Shown piece after piece: positions 1 to 8,572 of a stretch of 64,000 nt of DNA. Under the pieces are notes generated by a model, which saw nothing but the letters and a program-made list of their open reading frames with translations, ran no database searches and was not told where the DNA came from. The stretch spans positions 787,295 through 851,294 of the forward strand of contig NZ_FNHL01000001.1 of the NCBI RefSeq assembly GCF_900103715.1, read 5' to 3'. The position numbers and the translations under genes are program-made. Position 1 is the first letter of the stretch. Every line of letters begins with the position of its first letter. This DNA comes from Halogranum gelatinilyticum. Lineage in GTDB: Archaea; Halobacteriota; Halobacteria; Halobacteriales; Haloferacaceae.

Positions 1-2
1 AC

Positions 3-407
3 GCTGCCCGCCTCCCGTTCCCCGACGACCACTTCGACGCCGTGTTCGCCATGCGATTCTTCCATCTGGCGGATACGCCGGCGAAGTTCCTCGCAGAGAT
101 GTGTCGCGTCTCGAAGGACCAGGTGTTCTTCGACACGTTCAACCGGTACAGTACGCGGAGCGTCTACACGTGGCTCCTGCCGATGGGGTCGCGGCTCTAC
201 TCGCGCAGCGAGGTGGAGGGGCTGCTCTCGGGTGCCGGACTCGAACTCATCGGCGACGCCCACGACTTCGTGCTCCCGTTCGGCTTCTACCGGGAGATTC
301 CGAACGAAGTCGCGGCACCGATCCGCGGGCTGGACACGAAGCTCCGCGGCAGCGGCGTCGGTGAAAAGCTCGCCTCGGTCTCGTACTGGAACGCCCGCGT
401 GAAGTAG
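3..407 (+). CDS. Class I SAM-dependent methyltransferase, C-terminal part
   Basis: The gene is cut by the left edge; only the last ~134 residues are present, in frame from base 3. The visible start (AARLPFPDDHFDAVFA) is the post-motif II strand typical of UbiE/Methyltransf_11 enzymes, followed by the helix-strand pattern of the C-terminal half of a Rossmann-fold methyltransferase (CRVSKDQVFFDTF, then GLLSGAGLELIG). The SAM-binding glycine loop must lie upstream. The substrate cannot be told. It converges on the TRAM gene 12 bases downstream. Family is clear; role is unknown. Confidence 0.75.
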   Translation, partial: AARLPFPDDHFDAVFAMRFFHLADTPAKFLAEMCRVSKDQVFFDTFNRYSTRSVYTWLLPMGSRLYSRSEVEGLLSGAGLELIGDAHDFVLPFGFYREIPNEVAAPIRGLDTKLRGSGVGEKLASVSYWNARVK

Positions 408-419
408 CGGCCGAGGCGA

Positions 420-815
420 TTAGAAGTCGTCTTCGATGATCTCGCCGACGGCGAAGTTGGACTTCACTTCGGTAATCTCGACTTTCACCCGCTCGCCGAT
501 CTCGGCACCGGGGACGATGATGACGTAGCCGCGCTCGACGCGAGCGATGCCGTCTCCCTGTTTCCCGATATCCTCGATCTCGACGTAGCGAAGTTCACCC
601 GCCTCGACCGGTGGCTGGGGTTCGGTCGACGACCGGCTCTCGCGCTCCGTCGTCTCGGTTGTCTCCTCGCGGGAGATGAGTGCGACGCGGTAGATTTCGT
701 CGGTCTCGACCGAGCCGGTCTCGATCTCGCGACGGGGGACTTCGATGAGATATTTGTCGTCCTCTTCGCGGACTTCGGCGTTGAACAGACACAGCAGCTT
801 ATCTGAGATTTCCAA
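420..815 (-). CDS. TRAM domain RNA-binding protein
   Basis: Predicted 131-residue protein. Residues 73-130 form a TRAM domain (RYVEIEDIGKQGDGIARV, then a GYVIIVPGAEIGE turn), a small beta-barrel that binds RNA in tRNA-modifying enzymes. Here it is almost free-standing: the first 70 residues are short, acidic and carry a low-complexity TTETTERES stretch. The frame opens with TTG (reverse complement of 813-815) and I see no better in-frame start upstream, so a TTG start is proposed. Stand-alone TRAM proteins are abundant in haloarchaea and are thought to act as cold-shock-like RNA chaperones; that role is inference here. Confidence 0.8.
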   Translation of the reverse strand: MEISDKLLCLFNAEVREEDDKYLIEVPRREIETGSVETDEIYRVALISREETTETTERESRSSTEPQPPVEAGELRYVEIEDIGKQGDGIARVERGYVIIVPGAEIGERVKVEITEVKSNFAVGEIIEDDF

Positions 816-967
816 GGTGTAGACCTCCAGTTCGTTCGATTCCTCGGAGCGAGTCGTTAAAGAGCTACCGCCGCCGGAAGCTGGCGGTCTCTGATTGTCC
901 GGTAATCGGCGTCGGCGGCGCGGTTCTCGTCAGTGCGCGCGAGCGTCGTCAGGGTGGCCGAGTTTCG

Positions 968-1687
968 TCAGCGCGGCAGACCGTCGACGTCCTTCGCTCC
1001 CTCGGAGTCGTGGACGACGACCTCCCCCGCGTCGACTGCGGTGGGTTCGTAATTGTCGCGGACGCCGATGGCCTCCTCCAGTTCGCGGACGGCGCGTTCT
1101 TTGAGGGCCGCGGCGAGGTCTTCGGCCTCTTCGCGAGAGATGTCGCGGCCGAGTCCCTCGCACTCGTGGGCGCGGACCATGCCCTCCTCGTCGACTGCCT
1201 CGCCCATCGGCTGACTGGTCCCGCCAAGCGCGACGCTGAACGGGTACGTCTCGCAGATGAGCGGCCGGTCGTCGTGGACTTGGCAAGCTCCCATCCCTTC
1301 CTCGTCTTCGGTGTAGAAGGTGCAGTCGCCGCACGCATCTGTTTGGAGTGCCCACTCGAACGTCTCGCCTTCGAGACCGTCGTCGCCCTCGACGAGACCG
1401 TAGGGCATGGGGCGGGCGATATCGCGCCATTCCAGTGAGGTCCCCGAACTGGAGCCAGAAGCGGCTCCGCCGCTTCGCAGATCGTAGTCCGTGGTGGCTT
1501 GGAGGGTTCGGGCTTCGTCCGGGAACACGGTCGCTGTGTGGGGTTCACGTTCTCCGTCGTCACCGTCGTAGCCCTTACAGCAGGCTCCACAGCGGGTACA
1601 CTCGAAGCCGATGGCCTCGATGGCGTCGGCTAGCTCTGAAACCCTGAGGTCCTTCGCACGGTCGAGTTCGGCTTCGAGGCTCTGCAT
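968..1687 (-). CDS. YkgJ-family cysteine cluster protein
   Basis: 239 residues with two cysteine groups: C30-x2-C33-x2-C36-C37 near the N-terminus and C119, C122, C135, C145 further on. This is the pattern of the YkgJ / Fe-S oxidoreductase-like family (UPF0153), in which eight conserved cysteines are believed to bind a metal or Fe-S cluster. The motif RPLICETYPF is characteristic. The tail is acidic. Its biochemical role is not established. The gene stands alone, upstream of an intergenic repeat on its far side. Confidence 0.85.
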   Translation of the reverse strand: MQSLEAELDRAKDLRVSELADAIEAIGFECTRCGACCKGYDGDDGEREPHTATVFPDEARTLQATTDYDLRSGGAASGSSSGTSLEWRDIARPMPYGLVEGDDGLEGETFEWALQTDACGDCTFYTEDEEGMGACQVHDDRPLICETYPFSVALGGTSQPMGEAVDEEGMVRAHECEGLGRDISREEAEDLAAALKERAVRELEEAIGVRDNYEPTAVDAGEVVVHDSEGAKDVDGLPR

Positions 1688-1770
1688 GGCTGTTGATGTG
1701 TGGTCACCGGACTAAACGGCGTCGGGATGGCTATTGGTCGGATATTCCGTATTGGTTGTTGGGCGCGGAG

Positions 1771-1860
1771 CAGTGAACACCTCGAAATCCCACTCTTTTG
1801 CGGTCTGGAACGGTGACGCCACGAAATCCCACTCCTTTGCTATCAGAAACGGAGACTCCT
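1771..1860 (+). repeat. 39-bp tandem leader units before repeat copy 1
   Basis: The motif CGAAATCCCAC begins at 1783 and 1822, and CGAAAGCCCAC at 1861, giving an exact 39-base period. The first two units differ from each other at scattered positions. They look like duplicated copies of the 5' end of the dispersed element that starts at 1861. The preceding CAGTGAACAC (1771-1780) also precedes copy 3 (31489-31498, minus strand), so it may be part of the element or its promoter. No gene is seen in 1688-2106; the long open frame here only reflects GC-rich sequence. Confidence 0.75.
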
Positions 1861-2086
1861 CGAAAGCCCACGCGCTCTCGACTCGGGAGGCTCGTTGCGC
1901 CCTTCACTCGCTTCGCTCGTTCCAGTGCTTACGTCGCCTTCCGTCGCCGAGAGCGCGTCCCCTTTCGGTCCCGCCCCGACAGCACAGCCACACCCTCCCC
2001 AACCGATTCACTCACTCGCTACGCTCGTTCCCTCATCCCTCGCACGAGTGTGACGCGCCGACGGAGCGGCGCGAAGCCACGCGCCA
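1861..2086 (+). repeat. Dispersed structured intergenic element, copy 1 (core 226 bp)
   Basis: Begins CGAAAGCCCACGCG and ends GAAGCCACGCGCCA. A lower stem pairs ACGCGCTCTCG (1870-1880) with CGAGAGCGCGT (1948-1958), 11 of 11 bases. The conserved core follows (CGTCCCCTTTC, GTCCCGCCC, CCCTCCCCAACCGA). A second hairpin pairs GCGCCG (2055-2060) with CGGCGC (2067-2072) around a 6-base loop. TCGCTTCGCTC-like short palindromes occur in between. Related copies are at 9997-10222 and, inverted, at 31208-31486. Both stems are kept by different base pairs in the copies. I do not recognise a named family. Confidence 0.85.
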
Positions 2087-2106
2087 CGGTGGTTTGTCGG
2101 CAACCG

Positions 2107-2886
2107 TTACTCGGCGACAGCGACCGTCTCGCTCTCTACGTCCCACACGACCCTGCCGTCCGCCACCAGCTTCTCGATGTGTGCGACGACCGTCGCCCGC
2201 GCGAGGTCCCGAACCCCCGAGAGGTCCTTGTCGTAGGCGGCATCGAGCACCGCGTCCGGGTCGGTCGCGCCAGACTTGATAGCGTCCAGCACGCGCTGTT
2301 CGCGGTCCAAGCGGTGTTGAATCAGTCGGTCCAGCGTCGCGGCGGGGTCGTCGACGAGCGGGCCGTGACCGGGCAGGAGCCGCGTCGCCGACTCCGCCTT
2401 CACCCGCCGTAGCGAGTCGAGATACCGGGCCATGTCGCCCTCGGGTGCCCCGACGACGACGCTGCCCGCCGCGGCCGCGAGATCGCCGCAGAGGACGTGG
2501 CCGTCGGCGACGAACGCGACGTGGTCCGGGGCGTGGCCGGGCGTGTCGAGCACGCGAACTGCCCCGTCGCCGGTTTCGAGCACGTCACCGAACGTCGCGT
2601 CCGGCTCACGGCCCGTCGCCGCTTCGAACCGCTCGACGTGGGCCTCGTGCGCCCAGACCGTCGCATCGGTCGACTCGGCGTAGTGGGTCACCGCGCCGAC
2701 GTGGTCCGGATGGGTGTGCGTGGCCGCGATGTGGGCGACGTCGCGGTCGGCGACGGCCGCGTCGAGGTCGTCGCTTCGGGCCGGGGGGTCGACGAGGAGG
2801 GCGTCGTCGCGGCCGACGAGATAGGCGTTGGTCTGGCCCGTCGGGGCGCGGGTCTCCACCGGGACCGAGACGCGGGAGATATCCAT
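2107..2886 (-). CDS. MBL-fold metallo-hydrolase (LACTB2-like)
   Basis: 259 residues from the ATG at 2886; an ATG 11 codons upstream is less likely because strand 1 (MDISRVSVPV) begins here. The metal motif is THTHPDH at 56-62, followed by a second histidine in DTPGHAPDH, an aspartate in LCGDLAA and the last histidine in LLPGHGPL, so the binuclear zinc site is complete. The C-terminal ~70 residues are helical and resemble the winged-helix tail of LACTB2-type hydrolases, some of which cleave RNA. The substrate cannot be told. It lies between repeat copy 1 and the radical SAM gene. Confidence 0.88.
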   Translation of the reverse strand: MDISRVSVPVETRAPTGQTNAYLVGRDDALLVDPPARSDDLDAAVADRDVAHIAATHTHPDHVGAVTHYAESTDATVWAHEAHVERFEAATGREPDATFGDVLETGDGAVRVLDTPGHAPDHVAFVADGHVLCGDLAAAAGSVVVGAPEGDMARYLDSLRRVKAESATRLLPGHGPLVDDPAATLDRLIQHRLDREQRVLDAIKSGATDPDAVLDAAYDKDLSGVRDLARATVVAHIEKLVADGRVVWDVESETVAVAE

Positions 2887-2940
2887 TGCTGTAGCTCTCG
2901 GGAACAGCGGCGTCGTCAAAAGCCTGTCTCCGTCGGTCCC

Positions 2941-4650
2941 TCAGGACCGCGTGAACTTCGCGAGGTCGACCTCGCCGCCGACCTTCGCGAGGTCCGCGGC
3001 CGACTCGTAGGGACGGTTGACGACGATGTTTCCGGCCGTCTGCTTGCCGACGCCGGGAATCGCCTGCAACTCCTTCATCGACGCCCCGTTGACGTCCAGC
3101 GGATACGGGACGCCCGTCACCGAGCGGTAGCCGTAGTCGACGATGGCGACGTCGATGGTTTGGCCGAGTTCACGTTCGCCGGGGATACCGACGAGCAGCG
3201 GATAGGTCCCGAGCTGCCGGCCGAAGGTCGTCCCGTCCTGGTGGTACTCCAGATGAACGTTCTTCAGCACGGTTCCGGGCGGCGCGACCCGCCGCAGCAT
3301 CGGTCGGTCGATCTCCTCGCGGACCTCTTTCTTGTACTTCTTGAAGAGCTTCTTGTGGTCCTTGGCGATCTGGGCACCCGTGTCCGACATATCGGTCCCG
3401 TCGAAGGCCATGACCTGCCGGATGTTGATCCGGCGGACCATCAGCCCCTCGTCGTAGACGCGGTGCAGGAACCGCTTGTTGTGCGCGAAGGTCTCCTCGC
3501 GTTCGCCCTTGAGACCGTGCAGCAGGTTGATGCCGGGCAGGAGTTTCGGCAGGCGGTCGGGTGCTTCGTCGCCGAACGTCGGCGCGTCCGCGGGGTCCTC
3601 GCCGGGCCGCCAGCCACCGGCTTCGTTGACGATTTTGACTGCCTCGAAACATTCCTCGGCCGAGACGTTGAGGTTGTTCTCCTCCTGCACGAGCGGGTCG
3701 GCCGATTCGAGACCGAACGCAGCCGTGTCGCCGGGCGTGTTGTGCTCGGCGATGATGCGGATGCCCTCCTTGGACTTCTCGGGCCACTTCGCGATGGTGA
3801 TGGGGTTCATGTTGTCGAGGTGGAGCGTCCCGAGGTCGGGAGCCACCTCTCGAATCCCGCCGTAGAGCCGCCGCAGCGCGTCGGGGTTCGGAGCTTCGCC
3901 GTCGCCGCCGAAGGCCAGAATGTCGGCCTGTCGGCCGAGGCGGAAATGTCGCGCGCCACGGTTGTAGAGGTTCTCGACCTCCCGGACGACCGAATCTGCC
4001 GTACGGAAAGCCGGATTGCCGTACAGCGGCTCCGTACAGAACGAGCAGCGGTAGGCACAGCCCCTGCTCGTCTCCATCTCACAGATGAGATACTCGGGAT
4101 GGTTCGGGTGCTGCTCGACCACGAACGCGCCCCGTGCGGCCCAGCGGTCCAACTCTTCGTTGTCGCGCATCCGGTTGCCGAAGCCCTCCATCCCGGAGTC
4201 GACGAGGTCGTAGGCCGCGGCCTCGATGTCGCCCTTCGCGACGAAGTCGTAGTCGAGGTCCTTGCGCTCCATGTCCTGTCCACCGGCGTTCTCGTCGCCG
4301 ACGCCGAAGCGGATGGGCCCGCCCATCAAGCTCGTGCCGTCGGCGACCCACGCGAGCTTCTTCACCTCGTCGGGTTCGGCGGGGGTGCCGCCGACGTACT
4401 TGCCGGGAACGGTCATGCCGCCGATGTAGATCATCAGGTCGGCGTCGGCGACGTCGCTCCACTTCTGGCGGTCGTCGCGGAGTTCGTCGATGGTGTGGTA
4501 CGTTATCTGCGTCTCGGGGACACCGGCGTCGACGAGCGCGCCCGCCGTGAACCGGGGATACGTCGAGATGTACGGCGGCACGCCGAAATGTGCCGGTTCG
4601 TCGACGTAGCCGTCGACGAGCGTCACCGACAGGTCGGCGGGGTCAGTCAT
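2941..4650 (-). CDS. Radical SAM protein with C-terminal helix-hairpin-helix
   Basis: 569 residues. An N-terminal B12-binding-like region (1-180) is followed by the radical SAM motif C198-x3-C202-x2-C205 (GCAYRCSFC), which binds a 4Fe-4S cluster and cleaves SAM. The C-terminal ~60 residues hold a helix-hairpin-helix (ELQAIPGVGKQTAGNIV), a nucleic-acid-binding element. This architecture is widespread in archaea as an uncharacterised radical SAM family; a role in modifying tRNA or DNA is plausible but inferred. The start ATG at 4650 is followed directly by the first predicted strand. The gene stands alone. Confidence 0.9.
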   Translation of the reverse strand: MTDPADLSVTLVDGYVDEPAHFGVPPYISTYPRFTAGALVDAGVPETQITYHTIDELRDDRQKWSDVADADLMIYIGGMTVPGKYVGGTPAEPDEVKKLAWVADGTSLMGGPIRFGVGDENAGGQDMERKDLDYDFVAKGDIEAAAYDLVDSGMEGFGNRMRDNEELDRWAARGAFVVEQHPNHPEYLICEMETSRGCAYRCSFCTEPLYGNPAFRTADSVVREVENLYNRGARHFRLGRQADILAFGGDGEAPNPDALRRLYGGIREVAPDLGTLHLDNMNPITIAKWPEKSKEGIRIIAEHNTPGDTAAFGLESADPLVQEENNLNVSAEECFEAVKIVNEAGGWRPGEDPADAPTFGDEAPDRLPKLLPGINLLHGLKGEREETFAHNKRFLHRVYDEGLMVRRINIRQVMAFDGTDMSDTGAQIAKDHKKLFKKYKKEVREEIDRPMLRRVAPPGTVLKNVHLEYHQDGTTFGRQLGTYPLLVGIPGERELGQTIDVAIVDYGYRSVTGVPYPLDVNGASMKELQAIPGVGKQTAGNIVVNRPYESAADLAKVGGEVDLAKFTRS

Positions 4651-4752
4651 GGCCGGTCGTTTGCGACCGACGGGTAAAACGGTGCGGTTCCGGGGCGACG
4701 GCTGTCGCCACTGACGGGCACTGACGGCCGCTGTGACAGCGGCCGTGGTCGC

Positions 4753-5649
4753 TCAGACGTAGATGTAGCCCTCGATGGCGGTCAGCTCGTCGTCCGTCGT
4801 CAGGTTGGCCGACCCCCGTGTGTTGCGGTAGGTGCTCACCGTCGCGACGACGGCGTCCAACGCGTCGCCGCCGTCGTCTTCGAGTGCCCGTTTCCGGACG
4901 TCGGCGGCGATGGTGATGCCGTGCTCTGCGAGACCGTCGAGGATCTCCTCGCGGCGTTCGCGGCCCGCCTCGGAGCCGTCTTTGTACTTCGTGTGGTGGA
5001 GACCGAGGTCGTCCAGCGTTCCGGCGGGGTAGACTTCGAGGAGCGAGGGTTTGTCGGCACTGGGTGACTGCATCGGATGGACGCGAACCCGGCCCGCGGT
5101 GACGAGCGGCCGGAGGACGTCGCGGATGCCGTAGAAGGTCTGTGACTGGAGGCGGATGTCGTACGGCGAGAGCGCCGCCATCGGCTCGTCGGTCGCTCGG
5201 AACAGTTTGGTCTTGTCACCGTCGCCGACGAGCTCCGCGCGCTCGGTACAGCGGGTGCGAAGCTCCTCCGGCGAGCTGTAGATGCTCGGAAAATTGACGA
5301 GAAACGTCTCCCAGTCGTCGACACCGACGAGCGGACCCGGAAGCCCGAACGGGAAGTCGAGACCGACCGCGGTCCCCGCCGGGAGACCGCCGAGAAAAGC
5401 GGTCAGTGCCGGGAGAATCCGGTTACGGGCCGCCGGGAGGTCGAACCACTCGGTCGCCGGTCGGCAGTCGCGAACATTGAGTCCGTCGCAGTCGACAGTG
5501 TCGGTCGGCTCGGCTCCGCCGTCGGCGTCCATGTCGTCTCGCTCGACAGCTTCGATAGTACCCTCCGCCAGCCAGATGTTCCGTCCGGCATCCTGCGCGC
5601 CGCTGAAGTCCACACCGTAAACACGAGAGGGAGGGGAGAACGTTCGCAT
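4753..5649 (-). CDS. DUF429 family protein (RNase H-like fold)
   Basis: 298 residues from ATG 5649 (MRTFSPPSRVYGVDFSGAQ); the frame continues upstream without a convincing start signal. The first strand YGVDFSGA and the later GLDFPFGLP carry the aspartates expected of DUF429, a family predicted from fold comparisons to be RNase H-like nucleases. The activity has not been shown to my knowledge. The closely spaced divergent gene starts at 5769, so the ~120 bases between hold promoters for both directions. Confidence 0.8.
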   Translation of the reverse strand: MRTFSPPSRVYGVDFSGAQDAGRNIWLAEGTIEAVERDDMDADGGAEPTDTVDCDGLNVRDCRPATEWFDLPAARNRILPALTAFLGGLPAGTAVGLDFPFGLPGPLVGVDDWETFLVNFPSIYSSPEELRTRCTERAELVGDGDKTKLFRATDEPMAALSPYDIRLQSQTFYGIRDVLRPLVTAGRVRVHPMQSPSADKPSLLEVYPAGTLDDLGLHHTKYKDGSEAGRERREEILDGLAEHGITIAADVRKRALEDDGGDALDAVVATVSTYRNTRGSANLTTDDELTAIEGYIYV

Positions 5650-5768
5650 GAGACTCACATCACTTCTCCGACATAAAAGCACTCCGAATGGTGCGGCGGT
5701 GGCCGGGACCACCGGCGGGAACGGCCGCCCCCGCGCCACTTATGGGGTTCGACCCGCTATTTCCTCGT

Positions 5769-5927
5769 ATGCCTGCCACCCTCGAAGTCAAGTGTACCAG
5801 CTCCGAGTGCGAGCTCGATATGTTCGAGATGCACTACACCTACGATATGCCCGACGACGTGGGTGTCGAGGACTTCGCTTGCCCGTACTGCCGCGAGACC
5901 GAGACGCTGGAGGTCATCGAGCTATGA
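5769..5927 (+). CDS. Small zinc-ribbon protein (52 aa)
   Basis: A 52-residue protein with four cysteines as C9-x4-C14 and C38-P-Y-C41, a likely zinc site. It is acidic and ends EVIEL. Its stop overlaps the start of the Hsp20-like gene (ATGA, 5924-5927), so the two are co-translated. Haloarchaea encode many such one-domain zinc-finger microproteins; this one is a conserved type I recognise only as haloarchaeal. Start chosen at the ATG at 5769 because the frame upstream is not protein-like. Function unknown. Confidence 0.75.
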   Translation: MPATLEVKCTSSECELDMFEMHYTYDMPDDVGVEDFACPYCRETETLEVIEL

Positions 5928-6397
5928 GCGGGTTACGAGAGTTCGGCGAGAGCGCGGTCAACGCGGTGCTCAACAAGGCTGGCCGGGGCATGAGCAAGGT
6001 CCAAGAGCGCAAGCCGCTCCCCTACGACCTGCTGGAGAGCGACGACGCATACCTCGTCGTCTTCGACGCCCCCGGCGCGACCCAGAGCGACATCCAGGTA
6101 CGGTTCCTCGAGGGCGAGGTGCAGGTCCGCATCGACCGCTTCCGCGACTTCTACGAGGGCTTCGAGACGCGCTTCCCCGGCCGCGGCCTGTCGCTCGACG
6201 GCTCGGCGCAACTCCCCGACGACGCCCTCGTCGTCCCCGGCGAGGCCTCGGCGACGCTGACGAAAAGCGGGACGCTGCAGGTCCGCATCCCCAAGAGCGA
6301 CGAGGCCCAAGACGTCACCGTCGAGGAGGAACCGGACGAGCCGGAGCGCATCCGACTCGACGACGACGAGGACAGCGTCGACGACAACGACGAGTAA
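5924..6397 (+). CDS. Hsp20/alpha-crystallin family protein
   Basis: 157 residues. Residues ~35-125 look like an alpha-crystallin beta-sandwich: AYLVVFDAPGA, then VQVRIDRFRDF, an RFPGRGLSLDG turn, and KSGTLQVRIPKS near the end in place of the usual GVL motif. The tail (130-157) is very acidic (DDDEDSVDDNDE), a halophile feature. Known relatives are small heat-shock chaperones or gas-vesicle-associated proteins; no gas vesicle genes are nearby, so a chaperone role is the better guess. It overlaps the zinc-ribbon gene upstream by 4 bases. Confidence 0.8.
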   Translation: MSGLREFGESAVNAVLNKAGRGMSKVQERKPLPYDLLESDDAYLVVFDAPGATQSDIQVRFLEGEVQVRIDRFRDFYEGFETRFPGRGLSLDGSAQLPDDALVVPGEASATLTKSGTLQVRIPKSDEAQDVTVEEEPDEPERIRLDDDEDSVDDNDE

Positions 6398-6482
6398 CGC
6401 GCCGCCTACCTCGACGATCTCGATAATCTCGACGACAGCGACGACAGCGACGATTCGTACGACGTTGCCGACGCCGTTCGGG

Positions 6483-7652
6483 CTATTCTTCCGACTCTTC
6501 TGACTCTCCTGACTCTTCTAACTCCTCAGACTCCCCCGACTTCCCCGTCTCCACGGTCATCCCCTGGAAGATCGGGAACGCCTCGTCGCCCTCGAACCGC
6601 GTCGGAGCGAACGGCTCGATACCGCTCCCACCGCGAATCTCCTCGGCGACAGCCGCGGCCGTCGCTGGCGCGCGCATGAACCCGTGACCCTGCCAGCCAG
6701 CGGCGACGTAGACGTCGTCGACGACTTCGCCGAGCAGCGGGTCGCCGTCGGGCGTCGCCGTGCACAGCCCCGCCCAGGACCGGTCGACGTCGAGGGCGTA
6801 GTCTGCGCGCGTGTCGAGTTCCCTGCCCAACCCCTCGACGAACCAGTCGTCCGCCTCCCTGTCCCAGTCGTCGGGGTCGGCCTCGACGGGTTCGGTGCCG
6901 TCGCCGCCGAGGAGACCCGTCGAATGCGGACGGAAGTACACGTCCACGGACGCGTCGAAACACATCGGCCCGTCGTAGGGCGTCGTCGAGGTGAGTGCCT
7001 GCACGCGGTAGGGTTTCAGCGCGACGGGGACGCCCGCGTCGGCGAAGAGCTGCTTCGTGTGCGCGCCGGCGGCGACGAGCACCGCGTCGAAGCGTTCGAC
7101 GGTCGCGCCGACGACCACGCCCGGCAGGTCGACGTCGAGACCGACCGCCCGGCCCGTGCGGAACTCCACCCCCGCGGCGCGGGCGCGGTCGGCCATCATC
7201 TCGACGTAGCTCGCGGGGTCGGCCCAGCCGGCGTCGTGGGCGACGGCCGCGGCGGCGACGTCGTCGACGACGAGCGAGTCGCCGAAGCGTCGCTCCAGCT
7301 CGTCGGCCGTCAGAACCTCGACGTCCCGGCCGTGGTGTCGCATCCGCTCGACGCTTCCCGCGATGGCTTCGGCGACCTGCTCGTCGCCCTCGCGGGCGAG
7401 AAAGACGTAGGGGCAGTCGACGAACTCGAAGCCGCCCGTCCCCGAGAGCCGGCGGAACGCCTCGACGGAGCGGGCGGCGAGTTCGGCGTCGATGTCCTCG
7501 GCGTAGGCGTCGTAGACGATTCCGGCGGCGCGACCCGAACTCCCACTGCCGGGGTCGCCCCGGTCGAAGACGGTGACTCCCGCGCCAGCGACGGCGAGCT
7601 CTGCGGCGGCCGTGACGCCGACCGCACCGGCCCCGATGACTGCGACGTGCAT
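6483..7652 (-). CDS. FAD-dependent oxidoreductase (DAO family)
   Basis: 389 residues. The N-terminus MHVAVIGAGAVGV has the GxGxxG Rossmann loop for FAD, followed by VTVFDRGDPGSGSSGRAAGI, and the C-terminal half has the DAO-type AAGWQGHGFMRAP segment near the flavin. These enzymes oxidise amino acids or other amines; the substrate is not identifiable. The last ~20 residues are a repetitive acidic tail (SGESEELEESGESEESEE) absent from typical family members. The downstream strip 6398-6482 is also low complexity (repeated GACGA). Monocistronic. Confidence 0.88.
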   Translation of the reverse strand: MHVAVIGAGAVGVTAAAELAVAGAGVTVFDRGDPGSGSSGRAAGIVYDAYAEDIDAELAARSVEAFRRLSGTGGFEFVDCPYVFLAREGDEQVAEAIAGSVERMRHHGRDVEVLTADELERRFGDSLVVDDVAAAAVAHDAGWADPASYVEMMADRARAAGVEFRTGRAVGLDVDLPGVVVGATVERFDAVLVAAGAHTKQLFADAGVPVALKPYRVQALTSTTPYDGPMCFDASVDVYFRPHSTGLLGGDGTEPVEADPDDWDREADDWFVEGLGRELDTRADYALDVDRSWAGLCTATPDGDPLLGEVVDDVYVAAGWQGHGFMRAPATAAAVAEEIRGGSGIEPFAPTRFEGDEAFPIFQGMTVETGKSGESEELEESGESEESEE

Positions 7653-7925
7653 GGGCGTCGAACGCGGCGGGGGGACTTAGCTTGCGGGCGCGCCGAGGCT
7701 GTCGAGCGGCTCTCACGCCGACACGGCAGTCGTTTCAGACAGAATACAGTTATTCGTGCTGGGGCAGTATAGAGACCGTGAAACGGCATCCAGCGGACGC
7801 CGCACGGGTTCCTCCCATCCGGGGAGATGGACCCCGCTGTCCTCCAAGAGCTGTCGGGGCGATATCGACCGCAGACAGGACTCACAGCTATCGAGGACCA
7901 TCGACGGACAGTCGGCCACTTGGAC

Positions 7926-8468
7926 ATGACTGAGGACCACCACCGGCCGACCCTGGGACCGTTCGACTGGACGGAACCGCGGAGTTTGGCCCTCCTGAGT
8001 GGGACCGTGACGGGGCTGGCTGGTGCGGTCGCGTACTTCCTCGTTCCCCTGGTGACCGCCGACTACGGTGCTCCCGGGTTTCGCGACACGGCGGACGTCA
8101 CGAGCTACGTGCTGGAGTACTTCTTCACGCAGTCGCTGCTCTACCACGCCGGCGTTCTGGTGCTCGTGCCGTTCGCGACGACAGCGGTCGCGTTGACCGT
8201 CGCGCGTCGGGCGGGACGTGGTGGTCGATGGACGGACGCGGCTGTCGTCATTGCGGTCGTCGTCGGCCCCGTCGTGGCGATCTGGCTCGGGGCGTTCGTC
8301 GCGCTGGTCGCCATCGCGTTCCAGGCACTGGCCATCGCTATCTTCGGTGTCCCGTTCGCGGTCGTCATCGCGACGGTTCTCTCGGCGATTGTCGTCATCG
8401 TCGTGACAGTCAGTGCGGTCGGCGGATACGCGCTGGTGGAATCTGTCGGTCCCCGGCCGCCGGAGTAG
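7926..8468 (+). CDS. Four-helix membrane protein, unknown function
   Basis: 180 residues from ATG 7926 (MTEDHHRPTLGPFDW); an in-frame ATG at 7827 would add 33 less membrane-like residues. Four hydrophobic segments are visible: around LALLSGTVTGLAGAVAYFLV, SLLYHAGVLVLVPFATTAVA, AVVIAVVVGPVVAIWLGAF with its continuation, and the last VVIATVLSAIVVIVVTVSAV. No catalytic motif is seen. I do not recognise the family. Nothing else is evident in 7653-7925. Confidence 0.6.
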   Translation: MTEDHHRPTLGPFDWTEPRSLALLSGTVTGLAGAVAYFLVPLVTADYGAPGFRDTADVTSYVLEYFFTQSLLYHAGVLVLVPFATTAVALTVARRAGRGGRWTDAAVVIAVVVGPVVAIWLGAFVALVAIAFQALAIAIFGVPFAVVIATVLSAIVVIVVTVSAVGGYALVESVGPRPPE

Positions 8469-8572
8469 TCGCCGACTGCGACGGCTGCTCGCCGCAGGCA
8501 ACCACGTTGCGTATACGGTCGCGTATTCGGAGTATCACAGAGAATATCCGCAGCAAACTGCTTCTCGGCTAG

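Noticed and set aside
1734-2279. 181-codon frame through repeat copy 1
   Set aside because: Its only regularity (13-residue units) comes from the 39-bp DNA repeat; it runs into the MBL gene antisense and is Arg/Ser-rich.
2497-4677. 726-codon open frame on the plus strand
   Set aside because: Antisense to the radical SAM and MBL genes, which have clear motifs; long antisense frames are expected in GC-rich haloarchaeal DNA.
6400-6480. GACGA-rich strip after the Hsp20-like gene as a regulatory repeat
   Set aside because: Looks like acidic-codon (Asp/Glu) low complexity, probably remains of a longer acidic tail; no defined unit.
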